A DNA stretch of 5,304 bases. Origin: Methyloglobulus sp. (GTDB taxonomy: Bacteria > Pseudomonadota > Gammaproteobacteria > Methylococcales > Methylomonadaceae). The translations under genes were made by a program, and so were the position numbers. Shown here piece after piece: positions 1-5,127 of the stretch. The stretch is from positions 1 through 5,304 of the forward strand of contig JABFSV010000496.1 in assembly GCA_013140405.1 (NCBI GenBank), read 5' to 3'. Under the pieces are notes generated by a model that saw only the letters and a program-made list of their open reading frames with translations, had not been told where the DNA came from and did no database searches. How positions within the stretch are numbered: position 1 is the stretch's first letter; every line of letters begins with the position of its first letter.

Positions 1-830
1 GTGGCATTAAAATAATTTTCAGGAAATGGCGGATAAGCATCCAGTTCGACGCGATAAAACCTCAGCACTTCCCGCTTGTATTCTTTTAGTAGGCTGATGT
101 CATCGTATTCTGGATGGCCTTGGAAGAATACAGTACGGAAACCATCTGGGCTGACAGCCAGATGTACGCCAGCTTCTTTGCTGGCAACCAACACTTTTAG
201 GTCGTGTTTTTCCATATCGCTTTGAAATATTTCGTTGAAGCGGGAATGCGGCACGTCAAAGCGCGTATTGATTTCCGCAACCAAGGGATGCGTCCGATGA
301 AAGGTTTTATGTGAATAAACACCCCAGCGCTTCTTGCCAATGGGAGTCCGTGAAATGCCATAGTTGTATTGGATCAAGGCGTGGGTGGCAAGGCACGAAC
401 ACAGTACCGAGGTGACATTTTCTGTTGCCCAGGAAAAAACCTCGGTTAACGGTTGCCAGAAGTCTTCCTGATCCAGTTTTGCACCAACCACGTTTGCACC
501 ACTAATGATAAGGCCATCCAAGCCATCCTGTTTGATCTGCTCGAATGGTTCGTAATACTTGTCGATATGGGCTTGCGTCTCAGGACTTCTCGCCAGACCC
601 TCTATAGTGAAGATGTGTACGTGGAATTGCACAATCTGGTTACAAGCCCCCAGCAGACGGAGAAACTGTCGTTCCGTCGCTTCCAGCGCAGCATCAGGCA
701 TCATATTCAGCAAGCCAATGTGCATTTCCCGAATATCCTGATTACTGGCACGTATCGGATCTAATATTTCCTCACCTTCTTCCTGCAAACGGCGGAAAGT
801 CGGTAAGTCTGTGTGGGCAACTAAGGGCAT
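1..830 (-). CDS. metA: Homoserine O-acyltransferase MetA (homoserine O-succinyltransferase family), 3' end outside window
   Basis: This cytoplasmic enzyme transfers an acyl group from acyl-CoA to the hydroxyl of L-homoserine, the first committed step of methionine synthesis. The first 276 residues are present; E. coli MetA has 309, so about 30 are missing beyond base 1. The MetA family signature is clear. Residues 105-111 read DGLIISG, and the catalytic cysteine is Cys146 in CSCLATHALI, aligned with E. coli Cys142. His239 and Glu241 in GHPEYD complete the triad, with a constant offset of 4 from E. coli numbering. Glu250 and Arg253 match the homoserine-binding Glu246 and Arg249. The ATG at 830 is fixed by an in-frame TGA four codons upstream (842-840). 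No good Shine-Dalgarno sequence precedes it, so translation may be coupled to the ATPase gene 24 bases upstream. Oddity: Val115 occupies the position that is Gly in succinyl-CoA enzymes and Glu in acetyl-CoA enzymes, so the acyl donor cannot be assigned from sequence. Confidence 0.93.
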   Translation of the reverse strand, partial: MPLVAHTDLPTFRRLQEEGEEILDPIRASNQDIREMHIGLLNMMPDAALEATERQFLRLLGACNQIVQFHVHIFTIEGLARSPETQAHIDKYYEPFEQIKQDGLDGLIISGANVVGAKLDQEDFWQPLTEVFSWATENVTSVLCSCLATHALIQYNYGISRTPIGKKRWGVYSHKTFHRTHPLVAEINTRFDVPHSRFNEIFQSDMEKHDLKVLVASKEAGVHLAVSPDGFRTVFFQGHPEYDDISLLKEYKREVLRFYRVELDAYPPFPENYFNA

Positions 831-854
831 AATCGGCGGTCAATATCAGGATGC

Positions 855-1694
855 TTATTTGCTTAATGCTTGGGCAACAAGCTGGATAAAATCATCTTCG
901 TTGCGGACTTGGGCAGCATCATTCGCATCTATCGTATAACCATATTGGTCTGCAATGGCTTGGTAACGCGGCAATCTCGACTTGAATAACTCAGGGAACA
1001 CCCAGGTAACGAATTCGTCCGGCGGAATGCAAGCTGGATTGGCATAGCCTTTCAAAGCCATAAATTCAGCAAGTTTTTCTTCCAGGAAAGCCTCGCGGTA
1101 ATACAGTGGCTTTGGATCGGTTTTGGCGCGCCCGACAATAGTCTGCTCCAGTGTAGGCGGAATTTTTATGTAAATGATGAGCGTGTGCTGCGCCAGCGTA
1201 TCCAGCACCTCTTGGCTGTCCAATTCGCAAACACTACCGCCAGCATCGTTGATAAAATGCTTATAACCATAAATGTCTTCGGCTTTCTCAATAAATTCAG
1301 GCACATCTTTCATTGCCGCAACTTCAGCTTGATGATGCAATTTCTGCCGCCGTTTGAATTCTTGTAGCGATAAGCCATCCATTTCAGGGTCACCTAATTT
1401 GCCGAGAAAGCTCGATACCGGCGCAAGATTATCAACTGTTATTTTATTGCTGATATGGATTGAGTCGGTCAACAACAGGTTTCTTAGAAATGGCACCTGC
1501 ATGGCTTCGCGCTTGATGTTATCCAAGATTGGTTCTTCTAGGTATTTTGTGCCTATTCTGTAATCACCGGAATAATGAAACCATTTGGCTTTAGGTAGTT
1601 TATTTGCCAGCGTCGTCTTGCCCGCACCGGACATAGCCAGCAAGGTAATCCGCTTTGACGGCCAATCCAAGAACTCCTGGGGACTCATTCGCAT
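855..1694 (-). CDS. P-loop ATPase or kinase of unknown substrate, 279 aa
   Basis: This is a P-loop NTPase with the layout of a small-molecule or nucleotide kinase. A hydrophobic strand (ITLLAM, 16-21) leads into a Walker A loop SGAGKTT at 22-28, with Lys26 and Thr27 as phosphate and magnesium ligands. The first position of the GxxxxGKT motif is Ala20 rather than Gly. Other blocks that look conserved are HYSGDYRIGTKYL (40-52), GYKHFINDAGGSVCEL (143-158, where Asp150 could be the Walker B acid), strand TLIIYIKIPP (171-180), and KTDPKPLYYREAF (191-203), rich in basic residues as in a kinase lid. There is no signal peptide or membrane segment. The ATG at 1694 has AGGGA six bases upstream; a second ATG two codons later is possible but further from that site. 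It lies between the acidic-protein gene (13-base gap) and metA (24-base gap), suggesting co-expression with methionine synthesis. The fold class is clear; the substrate is unknown and any link to homoserine or methionine is inferred from position only. Confidence 0.9.
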   Translation of the reverse strand: MRMSPQEFLDWPSKRITLLAMSGAGKTTLANKLPKAKWFHYSGDYRIGTKYLEEPILDNIKREAMQVPFLRNLLLTDSIHISNKITVDNLAPVSSFLGKLGDPEMDGLSLQEFKRRQKLHHQAEVAAMKDVPEFIEKAEDIYGYKHFINDAGGSVCELDSQEVLDTLAQHTLIIYIKIPPTLEQTIVGRAKTDPKPLYYREAFLEEKLAEFMALKGYANPACIPPDEFVTWVFPELFKSRLPRYQAIADQYGYTIDANDAAQVRNEDDFIQLVAQALSK

Positions 1695-1707
1695 AGTTCG
1701 TCCCTAA

Positions 1708-2007
1708 TCAATCCAGATAGTCTTCAATATCCACGTCTTCCAGGTTTGGCCTGTGTTCATCAGGGTCAGAATAACCCAAGTCGTCACTTTCAATCTCACC
1801 GAAGGGTGCACTCCAATCTTCAGGATCTTCGATGTAGTCAAAAGTAGATCCGTACCAGCTTTCCTGGTCGTACTCACCAATGTCGCCGTTCAGGTACTGG
1901 ACTTCAATTGAGTCGCTGCCGTCTTCGACGTTGATGACTTTAAATTTCAGGTTGTTTTCTACATCCTTGTACCAACTGCCAATGATGGGGTCTGCTATGG
2001 TTGTCAT
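1708..2007 (-). CDS. Small, highly acidic conserved protein, probably DUF6763 family
   Basis: This 99-residue protein has no known function. It carries 29 Asp plus Glu residues against four Lys plus Arg. The N-terminal half looks like a small beta-rich domain: PIIGSWYKD (7-15), then strands KFKVINVE (21-28) and SIEVQYLNGDIGEYD (33-47), with Trp12, Trp51 and Trp65. The C-terminal third is nearly all acidic, with EDPEDWSAPFGEIESDDLGY (60-79) followed by a DE-rich tail. The pattern GSWY, IEVQYxxGDxxEYD and EDWSAPF resembles what I recall of DUF6763, a family seen in gammaproteobacteria; that assignment is from memory and moderate. The ATG at 2007 is well supported: GAGGT lies 7 bases upstream and an in-frame TAA lies at 2028-2026. 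It is first in a probable three-gene operon with the ATPase and metA. The acidity could suit a nucleic-acid mimic or a partner of a basic protein, but nothing in the sequence proves this. Confidence 0.85.
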   Translation of the reverse strand: MTTIADPIIGSWYKDVENNLKFKVINVEDGSDSIEVQYLNGDIGEYDQESWYGSTFDYIEDPEDWSAPFGEIESDDLGYSDPDEHRPNLEDVDIEDYLD

Positions 2008-2268
2008 GATAATTACCTCAAAGTTTTAAACAGGTATTTAATGTGGTATGAACAGATAGTCGTCGGCAAAAAATAAAGGCGCACCTTAAATTTAATGCTG
2101 AGGTATTGATGGTGTTCCAATTATCCCTGTTCATGTCCGCATTGCCTGTATTGCAAAGCCGATTAACGTTCTTGTCCATAATAGTTATAGAGGATGTGCT
2201 GCTTTCTTGCAAGAGTTTGCTGTGCTACGATGCCGACCTGTTTTAAATTGTAGCGAGCGTATTAAACC
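2008..2268. promoter_or_regulatory. Divergent intergenic region between the metA operon and the yjgR-like gene
   Basis: This 261-base stretch has no convincing gene; the short frames crossing it lack ribosome binding sites and recognisable protein sequence. It must hold the promoter for the leftward acidic-protein/ATPase/metA operon and one for the rightward yjgR-like gene. For the leftward operon the best candidate I see is weak: TTGGAA (minus strand, 2120-2115), a 17-base spacer, then CATTAA (2097-2092). An AT-rich palindrome TTAAATTTAA lies at 2086-2095, next to that -10. I see no MetJ box series and no SAM riboswitch, so how metA responds to methionine is not visible here. Confidence 0.5.
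2203..2231 (+). promoter_or_regulatory. Candidate sigma-70 promoter for the yjgR-like gene, extended -10 type
   Basis: The sequence TGCTACGAT at 2223-2231 has the TG extension plus a -10 hexamer TACGAT (four of six to consensus, including the key TA...T). The -35 is poor: TTTCTT at 2203-2208 with a 17-base spacer, or TTCTTG with 16. An extended -10 can offset a weak -35. Transcription would start near 2238, giving a leader of about 30 bases before the ATG at 2269. This was assigned by eye. Confidence 0.35.
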
Positions 2269-3732
2269 ATGCCGGAAATATTGATTGGTGGGCAAAATGG
2301 TATCAAGGTTTTTATGGATGCCGCAATGGGTAATCGGCACGGCATGATTTCCGGCGCGACTGGCACAGGGAAAACGATTACTCTGCAAATACTGGCGGAA
2401 GGATTTTCAAAGATTGGCGTTCCGGTTTTTTTGGCTGATATTAAGGGCGATTTATCTGGCATTACAGTTACCGGAAATCCCCATGAAAAGATTACCGAAC
2501 GGATTCAACAAATTGGCATTAGCGATTACCAACAGCGTGGTAGCCCCTCAGTATTCTGGGATATTTTTGCCAAAACAGGACATCCAGTACGTGCCACCAT
2601 TTCCGATATGGGGCCTTTGCTGCTCAGTAATTTGCTGGAACTGAACGATACCCAGACGGGCGTACTTTACAGTTGCTTCAAGATTGCCGACGACAACGGC
2701 CTGTTGCTGCTGGATTTGAAAGACCTACGCGCCCTGTTGACCTGGGTAGGCAATCAAGACAAAGCACTGCAAGTGGAATACGGAAATATAGCCGCAGCCA
2801 GCTTGGGTGCGATCCAACGCCAACTATTGGTGTTGGAGGAACAAGGCGCAGAACACTTCTTTGGTGAACCCGCCATCCAGCTTGAGGATTTTTGCAAAAC
2901 CGACTTTTCCGGCAATGGCGTAATCAGCATATTAGATGCAACTGACCTAGTCAGCAAATCGCCACGTTTATACGCCACATTCCTGTTGTGGCTATTATCA
3001 GAATTGTTTGAGAACATGCCCGAAGTCGGCGATGCCGACCGCCCTAAATTAGTCCTGTTTTTTGATGAAGCGCATTTGCTGTTCGACCAAGCGCCTAAAT
3101 CCCTGCTAGACAAAATCGAACAAATCGTCCGCTTAATCCGTTCCAAAGGCGTAGGTATTTACTTTATCAGCCAAAGTCCACTAGACGTACCCGAAGATAT
3201 TTTGGGGCAATTGGGACTGAAAATACAACATGCTTTAAGGGCGTATACGCCCAAAGACCAACAAGTTGTTAAAAGTGTTGCCGGAACATTCCGCGCCAAT
3301 CCCAACATTGATACCGAAACCGCTATCCAGGAATTAAAAACTGGAGAAGCCCTGGTTTCCGTGCTTAATAAAGATGGCAGCCCAACACCCGTCGAGCGCA
3401 TTTTGATACGTCCGCCGGAATCCCAAATTGGCCCAATCACTCAGGAACAAAGGGGTGAAATGCTGAAACGGTCGCCTTTTCATGGTCGATATGAAGCGGA
3501 AATTGACCGGGAATCGGCTTACGAGATGCTCAAACAAAAAACTGAGCAGCAGAACCAAGAAAAGCTAGAAGAATTAGAAGAAAAGAAAGAGAGAAAGGCA
3601 GAGTCTGGCGGCTCACGCCAACGTCAAAGCATCACTGAAGCGCTACTTAAGAATGCTGCCCGTAGTATCGGCACAACGGTCGGTCGGCAAATTGTGCGCG
3701 GCATTATGGGTTCATTGTTGGGTCGGCGTTAG
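2269..3732 (+). CDS. yjgR: HerA/FtsK-type ATPase, YjgR-like (DUF853 family)
   Basis: This 487-residue protein is a cytoplasmic ATPase of the HerA/FtsK superfamily and matches E. coli YjgR (about 500 residues) over nearly its whole length. Its physiological role is not established. The N-terminus NRHGMISGATGTGKT (22-36) carries Walker A, with Lys35 and Thr36. DIKGDLSGI (57-65) and GHPVRATISDMGPLLLS (104-120) are typical of the family. The Walker B strand is LVLFFDEAH (261-269) with Asp266 and Glu267. A sensor-like SQSPLDVPEDILGQLG (301-316) is followed by HALRAYTPKDQ (321-331), whose Arg324 is a possible arginine finger. A charged, probably coiled-coil stretch (421-446) precedes a conserved basic tail ending RQIVRGIMGSLLGRR. 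The ATG at 2269 is forced: an in-frame TAA lies two codons upstream (2263-2265). The ribosome site is weak. No nurA or other repair partner is beside it, unlike archaeal herA, and it appears to be transcribed alone. Confidence 0.93.
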   Translation: MPEILIGGQNGIKVFMDAAMGNRHGMISGATGTGKTITLQILAEGFSKIGVPVFLADIKGDLSGITVTGNPHEKITERIQQIGISDYQQRGSPSVFWDIFAKTGHPVRATISDMGPLLLSNLLELNDTQTGVLYSCFKIADDNGLLLLDLKDLRALLTWVGNQDKALQVEYGNIAAASLGAIQRQLLVLEEQGAEHFFGEPAIQLEDFCKTDFSGNGVISILDATDLVSKSPRLYATFLLWLLSELFENMPEVGDADRPKLVLFFDEAHLLFDQAPKSLLDKIEQIVRLIRSKGVGIYFISQSPLDVPEDILGQLGLKIQHALRAYTPKDQQVVKSVAGTFRANPNIDTETAIQELKTGEALVSVLNKDGSPTPVERILIRPPESQIGPITQEQRGEMLKRSPFHGRYEAEIDRESAYEMLKQKTEQQNQEKLEELEEKKERKAESGGSRQRQSITEALLKNAARSIGTTVGRQIVRGIMGSLLGRR

Positions 3733-3743
3733 CAGAAAGCCGG

Positions 3744-3778
3744 TTGAAATTTTTCCTGATTTAGCCAGGCGGTTTCAA
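3744..3778 (+). repeat. Imperfect nested inverted repeat after the yjgR-like gene
   Basis: TTGAAA (3744-3749) pairs with TTTCAA (3773-3778), and inside it CCTG (3755-3758) pairs with CAGG (3766-3769). The outer and inner stems are separated by unpaired TTTTT on one side and CGG on the other. It starts 11 bases after the stop codon. There is no T-run after the stem, so it is a poor intrinsic terminator and may only protect the mRNA 3' end or be chance. Confidence 0.25.
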
Positions 3779-3791
3779 GGTTGAAGTGCAA

Positions 3792-3815
3792 ATAATGCAG
3801 CATGATGCTGCTTAT
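3792..3815. terminator. Candidate hairpin terminator between convergent genes
   Basis: GCAGCA (3797-3802) and TGCTGC (3806-3811) form a perfect 6-bp stem around a 3-base loop. ATAA (3792-3795) and TTAT (3812-3815) extend it by four pairs across one bulged T at 3796. It lies between the stop of the yjgR-like gene and the stop of the leftward AT-rich frame, where a bidirectional terminator would be expected. The tract after the stem on the plus strand is T-rich but not a clean T-run, and the minus side ends in mixed A/T. Termination strength is uncertain. Confidence 0.4.
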
Positions 3816-3851
3816 GTATCTTTGAGTTTGTAAAATTAATTGGCAACAAAG

Positions 3852-4136
3852 CTATTGCTCTGTCTTTAAGTCTTTGTAATAAAATCCTAAGCGAGTATTT
3901 GGCGGATAGCATCCATGCAGCTTTATTTTTGGAATCCACTTATCTATTTTCGTTATTTTAATAATTTCAAGGTCCAATTTCTTTATTAATGGATTAGTTG
4001 ATCCATTTGGGTAATAAATAGTGGTTTGATGTTCACCTTGCTGATATCGAATAGCTTCTCTAGGCATATCATTTAAAGGAAACACATCTCGATTGTCGGC
4101 AGATATAAACCCTGATTCGTCAAATTTTTTAAGCAA
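3852..4136 (-). CDS. Unidentified AT-rich reading frame, about 94 codons, possibly a 5'-truncated gene
   Basis: I do not recognise this protein. It is soluble-looking, with no signal peptide or membrane segment. It has a polar N-terminal half (QGEHQTTIYYPNGS, residues 33-46), a basic middle (IKKLDLEIIKITKIDKWIPK, 51-70) and a short C-terminal part LHGCYPPNTRLGFYYKDL (73-90). The only start giving full length is TTG at 4136, with no Shine-Dalgarno sequence near it; the first in-frame ATG is at residue 24 (4067). The open frame continues upstream to a TAA at 4148-4146, which lies inside the edge of the insertion-sequence remnant, so the real N-terminus may have been cut off. Composition differs sharply from the neighbours: 80 of the 240 bases at 3901-4140 are G or C (33%), against close to half in the flanking genes. 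This suggests transferred DNA. It could be a decayed gene fragment, a small real gene starting at TTG or at residue 24, or a chance frame. Confidence 0.35.
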   Translation of the reverse strand: MLKKFDESGFISADNRDVFPLNDMPREAIRYQQGEHQTTIYYPNGSTNPLIKKLDLEIIKITKIDKWIPKIKLHGCYPPNTRLGFYYKDLKTEQ

Positions 4137-4178
4137 ACTATTTGTTTAGTCCCGTAGTCATATGGAGTATCCCTATCC

Positions 4179-4190
4179 CTCCTAAAGGAG
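4179..4190. repeat. Palindrome covering the transposase ribosome binding site
   Basis: CTCCT (4179-4183), a 2-base centre AA, then AGGAG (4186-4190) form a perfect 5-bp inverted repeat. The right arm is the Shine-Dalgarno sequence of the transposase remnant, 8 bases before its ATG, so a longer-loop version of the pairing could mask that site in RNA. The 2-base centre is too tight for a hairpin without opening inner pairs, so this may simply be a coincidence of AGGAG on both strands. Confidence 0.3.
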
Positions 4191-4198
4191 ACTGGCAT

Positions 4199-4276
4199 AT
4201 GGCAAGTATACTGCATGGTAATGCCGAAACCACGCCTAGAATCCGCCAAGAAATACCTTTATGTTCGCCCAGTTGA
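4199..4276 (+). pseudogene. N-terminal remnant of an IS481-type transposase
   Basis: The frame reads MASILHGNAETTPRIRQEI and then PLCSPS and a stop, 25 codons in all. The first 19 residues fit the start of many IS481-family transposases: M, two variable residues, a hydrophobic residue, then LH, A, TT, a hydrophobic residue, R and I at fixed spacing. In complete proteins this leads into a helix-turn-helix and then a DDE catalytic core. Here everything after residue 19 is lost and replaced by the element's right end, so it cannot encode an active enzyme. A strong AAAGGAG (4184-4190) sits 8 bases upstream of the ATG, confirming the start. The family match is from memory of the pattern. Confidence 0.6.
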
Positions 4277-4334
4277 CAGGGGTTTAGTAGACACTGAAAA
4301 AGGTTGCGTTAAAGTGGCGGGGTAGGCACGTCCG

Positions 4335-5120
4335 TTACTTTTCAGCGTTTCCTGAAACATCAATAAATCCGTGTATGCCCCTTTTGGATTTTACTGCCAG
4401 CCATTCTTTTAGATACCTTAATTCATCGGTTTCTTCCAAGTTATCCAACGGCTGTTTATTCTTTAGCAAACGAAATGCCGAGGCAAGGACATTGTAACGA
4501 GCGCCGGTAATTCCAGCCCGGCGCAACCCCACCGTATTTAATTTGTAGTGTTTCGCGTAATGGCCACCTATTAAGGTAAAAGGGATGACATCCATGCTCA
4601 ACCCCGTCGTGCCTTGGACAATTGCGTACGAACCTATCCGGCAAAACTGGTGGGCGACAACACCGCCACCCATAAACACCTTATCGCCAACTTCAACATG
4701 CCCACCCATCGCGACATTATTGGCAAATATAGTGTTGCTGCCGATAATGCAATCATGGGCTACATGGCTGTTATTCATGAAGAAACAGCCAGAACCGATG
4801 TGCGTTTCGCTATTTTCCTTGGTTGAACGATGGGCGGTAAAGCCTTCCCGAAACACATTATTGTCACCAATTATCAACCAGCTTACCGTTTCCGCCTTGA
4901 AGCTGGTATCCTGCGGCAAATCGCCTAGGACGACATGCGGATGTAAGATATTACCGCTACCCATTTTTACATAAGGCTGGACGACCGCATGTGCGCCTAT
5001 CTGGCAGCCGTCGCCAATTTCCACATCATTTTCCAGCACGGCAAAAGGCCCAATTATGATGTTGTCGCCCAGTTTTGCGTTGGCAGCAATATAAGCGGTA
5101 GGGTGGATTTTTTGCGGCAT
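4335..5120 (-). CDS. lpxA: LpxA-family acyl-ACP--UDP-N-acetylglucosamine O-acyltransferase
   Basis: LpxA transfers a 3-hydroxyacyl chain from acyl carrier protein to the 3-OH of UDP-GlcNAc, the first step of lipid A synthesis, as a cytoplasmic trimer. The protein has 261 residues (E. coli 262). Residues 5-185 form a left-handed beta helix of hexapeptide repeats; 195-261 form the helical C-terminal domain. Active-site residues are present: His122 (catalytic, E. coli His125) in NNSHVAHDC, His141 (E. coli 144), His157 in HQF (160) and Arg201 (204). Gly170 matches the E. coli hydrocarbon-ruler Gly173, hinting at a long acyl chain. Other blocks diverge, such as GDLPQDTSFKAE and GGHYAKHYKLN. The gene starts 7 bases after the xerD stop, with GAGGA (5135-5131) inside xerD, 10 bases before the ATG, so coupling is likely. 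No lpxD, fabZ or lpxB is adjacent, so it may be a second LpxA copy. The family is certain; being the housekeeping lpxA is not. Confidence 0.88.
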   Translation of the reverse strand: MPQKIHPTAYIAANAKLGDNIIIGPFAVLENDVEIGDGCQIGAHAVVQPYVKMGSGNILHPHVVLGDLPQDTSFKAETVSWLIIGDNNVFREGFTAHRSTKENSETHIGSGCFFMNNSHVAHDCIIGSNTIFANNVAMGGHVEVGDKVFMGGGVVAHQFCRIGSYAIVQGTTGLSMDVIPFTLIGGHYAKHYKLNTVGLRRAGITGARYNVLASAFRLLKNKQPLDNLEETDELRYLKEWLAVKSKRGIHGFIDVSGNAEK

Positions 5121-5127
5121 GTTCCTG

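Larger units (their letters stand above)
4143..4293 (+). mobile_element. Internally deleted insertion-sequence remnant, IS481-like, about 151 bases
   Basis: The left edge begins TGTTTAGT (4143-4150) and the right edge ends AGTAGACA (4286-4293); both termini are TGT...ACA, as in IS481-type elements. Aligning the first 23 bases with the reverse complement of the last 25, allowing a 2-base gap, gives 15 of 23 matches, including a shared GTCA block and a shared TGG. Between them lies the ribosome binding site and first 19 or so codons of an IS481-type transposase, joined directly to what looks like the element's right end. The rest of the transposase is absent. I see no clear target-site duplication (left flank ends ACTATT, right flank starts CTGAAA). 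The boundaries are estimates; the transposase N-terminus is firmer than the ends. It could move only if a full-length relative supplies transposase. Confidence 0.45.

Noticed and set aside
453..764. Plus-strand open frame of 103 codons
   Set aside because: It is antisense to metA, whose catalytic motifs are unmistakable; the plus frame has no recognisable domain.
2141..2154. Two ATTGC copies spaced by four bases in the intergenic region, as a possible operator
   Set aside because: It is too short, with no match to a known methionine regulator site such as the MetJ box.
2018..2388. Minus-strand open frames in and across the intergenic region
   Set aside because: They have no ribosome sites or recognisable sequence, and they overlap the divergent promoter region and the start of the yjgR-like gene.
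2754..3558. Minus-strand open frames of 74 to 130 codons
   Set aside because: They are shadows of the yjgR-like gene, whose Walker motifs and full-length family match fix the coding strand.
4138..4161. Minus-strand ATG at 4161 followed by a 7-codon frame, with AGGAGG upstream
   Set aside because: The AGGAGG lies 16 bases from the ATG, too far, and the frame does not join the 94-codon frame. It falls within the IS remnant's left end.
4159..4202. Direct repeat CATATGG at 4159-4165 and 4196-4202
   Set aside because: It is only seven bases long with a palindromic core (CATATG) and no matching partner or function, so chance is likely.
4585..4974. Plus-strand open frame of 129 codons opposite lpxA
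   Set aside because: It is antisense to the hexapeptide-repeat region of LpxA; periodic repeats on one strand often open a long frame on the other.
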